Part shown: positions 59,701 through 64,000 of the stretch, in pieces
How the letters are laid out: each line of letters begins with the position of its first letter
Position numbering within the stretch: the stretch's first letter is position 1
Origin: Phytomonas francai
Lineage: Eukaryota; Euglenozoa; Kinetoplastea; Trypanosomatida; Trypanosomatidae
NCBI GenBank assembly: GCA_001766655.1
Contig: MJCC01000020.1
Location: 6,331-70,330, forward strand
Length of the DNA: 64,000 bases
Reading direction: 5' to 3'
Program-made: the position numbers and the translations under genes
Notes under the pieces: generated by a model
What the model saw: only the letters and a program-made list of their open reading frames with translations
What the model was told of the DNA's origin: nothing
The model's database searches: none

Positions 59701-60565
59701 GGTGGACCACCAGCTGCAGAGGGAGTGGGCAGGGTTGAAGTGCCAGGGACAGCTCCACATCGCAGGTTGATAGTTTCGACATGCCATCTTGGATGCTGTT
59801 CTGCGTGGAGGGCCTAGAGTCGACCGAGGGCAACGTACGGCGCGGCGCGGGGATCACCTTTTTGGAGGAGAAACTGGAACTCTCGTTCTGGGGACTGCAG
59901 CTTTGTCGTTGTGATAACTCAGCACTAGACGTCGTGGTTTTCTCATCTCTCCCTGTGTTGATAGATGACCCTAACGAGTCCCTTCTGGATTGAAATCGAC
60001 TCCCAGTAGGGTTAGCTCTTTCCTCACCAACGGCGCTACGAGCAGACGGGTCCTTGAGCAATTTTCCTTCGCCATGCTTTTGATCTAATTCCTTCAGGTC
60101 GAGATCGACACGATATTGGTCGTACAACGGGATACGGTTCAAATCATTGTAGTTCATCTCATGCTGTAGACGTTGCATGATGCGGTTGTAGATCCTTTTC
60201 ATGTTGGTTTCATGACTGTCATCCGCGTTGAAGGACGTGGGGTGACCGTTCGCGGTGCCTGGGAGGCCCCCTATCCTTTGCTGGTTGTAGTTAGATCCAA
60301 AAGTATGCACCGTTGATCTTCCTACTCTATGCTGTTCATTTGAATAATCTTTGCCATTTTTTGAGGCTCGGCCATAGGAAGAGGTTAGGTAATGATCGTT
60401 TGGTGGTACATGTGAAGCTCGCTTACCAGTATTAAAGTTGCGTATTTCGCTTCGTCCTGGAAGGGTCACTGTGGCGTGACGTATGTTCATATTGTTAATA
60501 TAAACATGTGTAGGAGTTGGGTTATAGGAGTTAATGAAGCGAGTTGCCCTTTCATAACTAGACAT
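56726..60565 (-). CDS. Large unrecognised coiled-coil protein
   Basis: 1279 aa, no family recognised. Residues 1-270 are Ser/Asn/Arg-rich and disordered. A folded-looking helical block follows (about 272-345, with LQLVVHHVRETVAAKMQLAE). A long disordered stretch comes next, then a coiled coil at about 635-690 (LEGQVAALQLALEESLHASK) running into an Arg-rich helix. After another Ser/Gly/Asn-rich linker, residues about 835-1210 are almost entirely helical, with heptad-like segments (KVRAEFEGKLRRLRESFLTE) and a final basic helix. No membrane segment. The build suggests a cytoskeletal or flagellar scaffold, but that is inference. The middle of the gene (about 57.0-59.3 kb) is GC-rich, while both ends have ordinary composition. 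Confidence 0.78.
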   Translation of the reverse strand: MSSYERATRFINSYNPTPTHVYINNMNIRHATVTLPGRSEIRNFNTGKRASHVPPNDHYLTSSYGRASKNGKDYSNEQHRVGRSTVHTFGSNYNQQRIGGLPGTANGHPTSFNADDSHETNMKRIYNRIMQRLQHEMNYNDLNRIPLYDQYRVDLDLKELDQKHGEGKLLKDPSARSAVGEERANPTGSRFQSRRDSLGSSINTGRDEKTTTSSAELSQRQSCSPQNESSSFSSKKVIPAPRRTLPSVDSRPSTQNSIQDGMSKLSTCDVELSLALQPCPLPLQLVVHHVRETVAAKMQLAETSSLENCIRFVFESRALLDRLLREIPIYSSYPPAELVDTGRLPYISRQRRETSPGNAVGSDAERSGTVGGLPNMRLQDLFQRFNKKPVLLPRGRYVQDEETGAVYAELDHSQEVALQKTSSPVFKAHLNPSQPLSTSQIRAASQNGSGGNSPKAHVAYDMYLKRNRDPGADAFEPSSSALDVSFTPAPEPALQLPPTYGKSSRLFKGADAAESQHKGPWPGQRAGPSTAASRLDTTPHELFPSSALTSTTLLKSSLTHSAGLSLSQGKYPEDASLLPAPIQTIARQTVNVATMTEVTDETRVITLADYTQLEGQVAALQLALEESLHASKGLAEKLQEASSYTERRARIIQYLRETLMQECNLLRRQLAMPGRREPRSHNGLPSIRLVENGNANHSGHERTSGHSTPINNGLLSPLPGASFASRSPQMGLSRASALFSFNNPTSPGVSNSNSHATPSESHTGKKGSLLDYGKHGILGANPTGSGTQTPHLPTHDAGGNTSLNHEISTTMASQGANNPHSAASCGATQDLTSIQSLIDLTLLAVEGDKTLTASLGELEKLKGIPGAFEGVALEMDSHTRLAKVRAEFEGKLRRLRESFLTERLMHSHVSDAKDKEIARLRGLIDLRVMQNTLGSSMKDLRKGMQRLRSFLLEELQSFRGVLQATVASLLNFVKLLSETRQESEVLEHSLGALRHLVESAYALLQPMLTEEYKRGYHPWPLRLRNTQDPFSHVVKVQYGLSEVVRLREPIHTLNMLYASIHRFAMGQIVIPEAARPAYGRPLQLLCSGIALSWSSSVNLILEVRQRYQNEIDCCRQMAKINVQIMWNVYLQNAYSERSFKAIMEGDMNPYTTTLPVGKRVNELAAQRGVLVEKRNAIYKERMENARCVYRMWRERNIEISSREIPIVKQSNMLPALAEQDSDDNSRAGLSSLSPMMHRESKQSSDVNCFSGVPLTGESISEEAESSARTLQNTVATSWS

Positions 60566-61666
60566 TGAGCTCTACTCTTACTTCTTTTAAATACTTCTAC
60601 GCTTTACTTACTCTTTTATTCTTTTAAATAAGAACAATAGTGAATCGTTTCGCCCCGCACCAAGAGCTTACTCTTAGAATGGCCCGAGTCACACTTACAC
60701 AAAAAGGAAAGCAATAGGGATGGGGGATGCATATTGAACACTCTATTTTTATTTTATATTTATGTATCCTCAAAAGAAAATCATTCAAAATGGAAAATTT
60801 CATGATTAAAGTAAATCAATTATGCACATAGTGCAAGCCTACCTCAGATGCTTAATGTGAAGTATAGCCAGTGCTCAGCGGCGAAAAAGTGTGCAAATAC
60901 ATTTTTTTTTTTACTGAGAGAAGACTAAAGACATTATTGCAAACTAAAAGATTCACCTAACCTACATATTGACAGAATAAAATTCATTTATATCATATTC
61001 AGCTCTGTTTTTTTAAAGCTTTTTTCACTCCTAGGCCTTTTCGTCCAATTTCTCAAAAATACGAATTAGTTTCAAATTTCAGTAAGGTACTGCACATCAC
61101 CCTAGTAAAAATTTACATCAAACTGTTGAATCCATAAAAGTATGAAATGCATTTCTATTTTACCAATCTTTATTGGAAGGGTCAGTGGAATACTCAACAA
61201 GATGAAGAGCATGACGAAGGAAAAGAAGACATGAACCACCTCTCTAAAACTAAACTGCGGACCCCGTTACTAGATTTGATGTTCCATTTCAACAATGATG
61301 ATAAAAACAATGGTAATAATAAAAATAATAAAGGAACATAAGTCAATATATATTCTTTGTTCTTTATTAAACCAAATCCCCTTTAATAGAAAACGTACAT
61401 AAAAGTAGGAGTTTTCTAACTGTACATTTTTCTGTGGTCTAAAAAAGTAAGCGAGCAGGTTTTGGGAGATGCAAAAAGAAATCAACAACCTTAAAAAGTT
61501 AGCCAACAATACTTAACCCACCCTAAATGCTGATGCGCGTATTATGAATGTATGTTTCTAAAAGGGCTCATCGAAACACTTTTCAGTGCCATAACATTCG
61601 TTGTTGAGAGAAAATGATACGATATTCGGGATGGGGGAACATAATCTCAGAGCAATAATCGACAGT
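60566..61666. other. Intergenic region
   Basis: About 1.1 kb, AT-rich. On the minus strand a pyrimidine tract near 60,696-60,735 is a candidate splice signal for the coiled-coil gene. T run at 60,903-60,912. A 64-codon ORF at 61,147 is AT-rich and not accepted. Confidence 0.5.
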
Positions 61667-63981
61667 TTACCGCCTTGATGATGTACTCATGCGTAGCCGA
61701 GAAACGGAACACGCTTTTTCGCTGGCATTGGGATGCGCATGGCCATTCACAGCACCAACATGGGGAAGTTCGGTATTATTTAATGCCATTGTTGGATTCC
61801 CTTTAGCATCAACCTGCCTTGCTGTGCCGTTCGGTGTACGAGGTGTTTGCAGTATCGGAAATCGCGTTGACCCCTGGCCGATGACGAAGCGGAAGAGGCC
61901 GTCCGCCGGGCGGTCTGTGAAAGCGCAGCGCTGCTCACCCCCTCCCCTTGAGGAGAGCCCCCTGGAGCTGGCCGTGTCCCCGGCGCCCACTGCCGCGTGT
62001 TGGGACCTCCGCGAGTTCGCCCGCGAAAGGGGTTTCAGAGCCTCCTCCACCCCACCTCCCGCCTTGGCAGTGAGGATCTGATCACAGATGTTTGGGGGCA
62101 GCTCTTGCGGGTGCAAACGACCATGGTTCATGGCCTCGTGGGCTTCCGCAGAAAGTCTGGACATTGTGTCTGGGTTTTGCGTCATTATTTCTTCGATTGA
62201 TGGCGCATTTCGGAACTGGCTATCATGCAACTTTTGCACATCCAGAGCCTTCGCTGTCCGCAACGAGCTGATATGGGGCGTGCTTCTTGTGGAAGGCTTC
62301 GAATCCCCACGAGAAAAGGACCTGTTGTCTGTCAGAGACCGTCGCCCGGACTCAGGTTCGTTATTTTTACTATTAGCACTATTGTAATAGCGCCACGATG
62401 ATCCTTTCGTTTCCGCGTAAGTTCGAGGAGGCTTCGCATAGGGATTTCCTCTAAATTTCTTTAATGACTTTTCACCATCCTGATGATGCGTCATCATGCG
62501 TGTGCCATCACCAAAGTCGTACAGATGATTGTACTGCAAAAGTAGAGCGTCCCCAGGTGGTTGGTGAGGCACAAAAAAACCCTTACTCTTGTGGTTGTAA
62601 TATATATGGTCCGGATCGCCTTCTGCACGGGCACGGAGCAGGTCGCGTCGCAGACGTGTTTGTGTTTTGCTTAGTAGCTGATACACATTACTGCCTAGTA
62701 GAGATTCCTCGACTCCCATGATGGGGTTCGTTGCATTCCTATAGGTATGAGAGATATTTTCGCTGCTCCTGCTACGCGATCTACCTGTTTGCTGTACTTT
62801 TGACCCAGAAGTTGGGCGACTATTGCTTGGAGCGTTTGCCGTCTTTGTATGGTTGTTCCTGTGAGACCGAGAAGATCTTCGTGTATTCAGGCGATTTTGA
62901 TATGAAGTGGACTCCGAAGTAGTGTGCCGTCCTGGTGTATCGATTTCTTTATCCCTTAAATAGTTTTCTCTTTGAGGGATAAGCCCGAAGGTCGGGGTTT
63001 CTCCATAGAAGCTGTGGAAAAGGATTGGCTTGCTCATGTAGTTTGCAGACATCAAGAAACGAGAGTATGAGCCTTCGACCATTCGGTTGGCATGGCTATT
63101 GTCAGCACCACGCCGGAATTCCACAATAAGCATCCCTGTGCTGTTGGCTTCAATAGCTACTCGGGTAATATAATCATAATCACTTTCCACATGTTCAAAG
63201 TAACCAGCTGCGGGCTGCGTGAAATTGCTTTGGTGCGGTGCCTGTGTCTGATAAGTTTGATCTTTCATCGGCATTGCTGGAGCATAATTAATCGTCTCAA
63301 CATTCTCAGGAATCGTCTCAGATTGCTTCAGGGTAGATTTAGCGGCCAATTGTTCATTCAGAGGCTGTGGGTTAACGACTATAGGATTCAAATGGCTTTT
63401 AATATCTTTTTGACCCTCAGCAGGGGGGGCTGAGGCTGGCAGCATAACATTTATCGGTTCACTAGCTAAAGAGAAGTCGTTGGCAGGGTTAGAGGGCACA
63501 AAAGGCTTAAAGGTACCCACGGTGTCGGAGTTTTGGATCTCAGCACCGGGTTTGGATGAAGCATAAGAGTATAGAGGGGTCTCCTTGAATGCATCAATAC
63601 TATGCCTTTCAGCAACGGGTTCAACTGTGGAATGGGTTGNACCGGGTTTGGATGAAGCATAAGAGTATAGAGGGGTCTCCTTGAATGCATCAATACTATG
63701 CCTTTCAGCAACGGGTTCAACTGTGGAATGGGTTGTGGTAGGCAGTTCCTTGGACCCACCAGCAGCATTGGCTTCGGCAGGTGATTCAGCCGTGGGGTGG
63801 GTTGACGCAGACAGCTCCTTGGACCCACCAGCAGCATTGGCTTCGGCAGGTGGTTCAGCCGTGGGGTGGGTTGACGCAGATAGTTCCTTTGACCCACCAG
63901 CAGCATTGGCTTCGGCAGGTGGTTCAGCCGTGGGGTGGGTTGACGCAGACAGCTCCTTTGACCCACCAGCAGCATTGGCTT
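61667..63981 (-). CDS. Tandem-repeat protein, 5' end missing at window edge
   Basis: The frame is open from the stop at 61,667 to the terminal N block, so the start lies outside the window and a GTG at 63,520 is not a real start. The visible N-terminal part has about 3.5 copies of a 23-residue repeat containing ANAAGGSKEL and STHPTAEPPAE. It is followed by SIDAFKETPLYSYASSKPG, present twice because of an assembly duplication. The next part (about 63,000-63,230) looks folded (YDYITRVAIEANSTGMLIVE, then RFLMSANYMSKPILF). The rest is Ser/Arg/Asn-rich with short basic motifs and no membrane segment. No family recognised. Surface and cytoskeletal proteins of kinetoplastids often carry such repeats, but no signal is visible to decide. 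Confidence 0.7.
63545..63735. repeat. Identical 95-bp direct repeats separated by a single N (probable misjoin)
   Basis: Bases 63,545-63,639 and 63,641-63,735 are identical, with one N at 63,640 between them. This is what unmerged overlapping contig ends look like. Collapsing to one copy removes 96 bp, a multiple of three, so the surrounding frame is unaffected. Confidence 0.85.
63743..63981 (-). repeat. 69-bp coding tandem repeat, at least 3.4 copies
   Basis: Tandem array with period 69 (for example the block at 63,743 recurs at 63,812), with only a few base differences between copies, continuing into the terminal Ns. It encodes a 23-residue repeat in the truncated gene. Confidence 0.88.
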
Positions 63982-64000
63982 NNNNNNNNNNNNNNNNNNN
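63982..64000. other. Terminal N block (assembly gap)
   Basis: Nineteen N to the window end, directly at the tandem repeat array, which is the likely cause. Confidence 0.98.

Noticed and set aside
63466..63975. 169-codon repetitive ORF in an alternative minus-strand frame
   Set aside because: Same tandem repeat read in the wrong frame; the frame continuous with the downstream protein stays open through the array and is preferred.

Overview
The window reads as nuclear chromosome of a trypanosomatid or closely related kinetoplastid. The basis is: long ORFs with no sign of introns; genes in two long same-strand runs that converge at one point; AT-rich intergenic DNA full of polypyrimidine tracts (seen as purine tracts on the + strand for minus-strand genes) and TA/CA/CT microsatellites, as expected where mRNAs mature by trans-splicing and polyadenylation; and protein families typical of kinetoplastids. 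Genus cannot be settled from the sequence alone. Base composition of most genes is moderate, unlike uniformly GC-rich Leishmania.

Layout. The left run (about 0.1-23.9 kb, + strand) carries nine genes: a mitochondrial calcium uniporter-family protein, two unrecognised proteins, an importin-7/8-like karyopherin, a DHHC-type zinc-finger membrane protein that has lost its catalytic residues, a helical-repeat protein ending in a U-box-like domain, an ER-type L-type lectin, an EBP1/PA2G4-like protein, and a large protein with a C-terminal PSP1 domain. The two runs meet at 23,885-24,863, a candidate transcription-termination strand-switch region. The right run (24.86-64 kb, - strand) carries a zinc-ADH/quinone oxidoreductase, a ubiquitin-like (BAG6-like) protein, an alpha/beta hydrolase, a probable mitochondrial protein, a C2CD5-like C2 protein, a dual-specificity phosphatase, a divergent MAPK-like kinase, the tRNA thiolation factor CTU2/NCS2, an unknown probable mitochondrial protein, a very large GC-rich protein interrupted by an assembly gap, an SDHAF3/ACN9-like LYR protein, a large coiled-coil protein, and a tandem-repeat protein cut off at the right edge.

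The genes do not form a functional operon. As usual in these genomes they are mixed housekeeping, trafficking, signalling and mitochondrial functions sharing transcription units. The most notable biology is a DHHC-family protein with all eight zinc ligands but with the catalytic His and Cys replaced (DIHF), a uniporter-family protein with WNxxEP in place of WDxxEP, and a soluble-looking ERGIC-53-type lectin. No CRISPR array, mobile element, tRNA or rRNA could be supported. A GC-rich, ORF-poor stretch at 28.6-29.6 kb remains unexplained. Assembly problems are visible at 50,180-50,274 (N run splitting one gene), 63,545-63,735 (identical 95-bp blocks around a single N) and 63,982-64,000 (terminal Ns).
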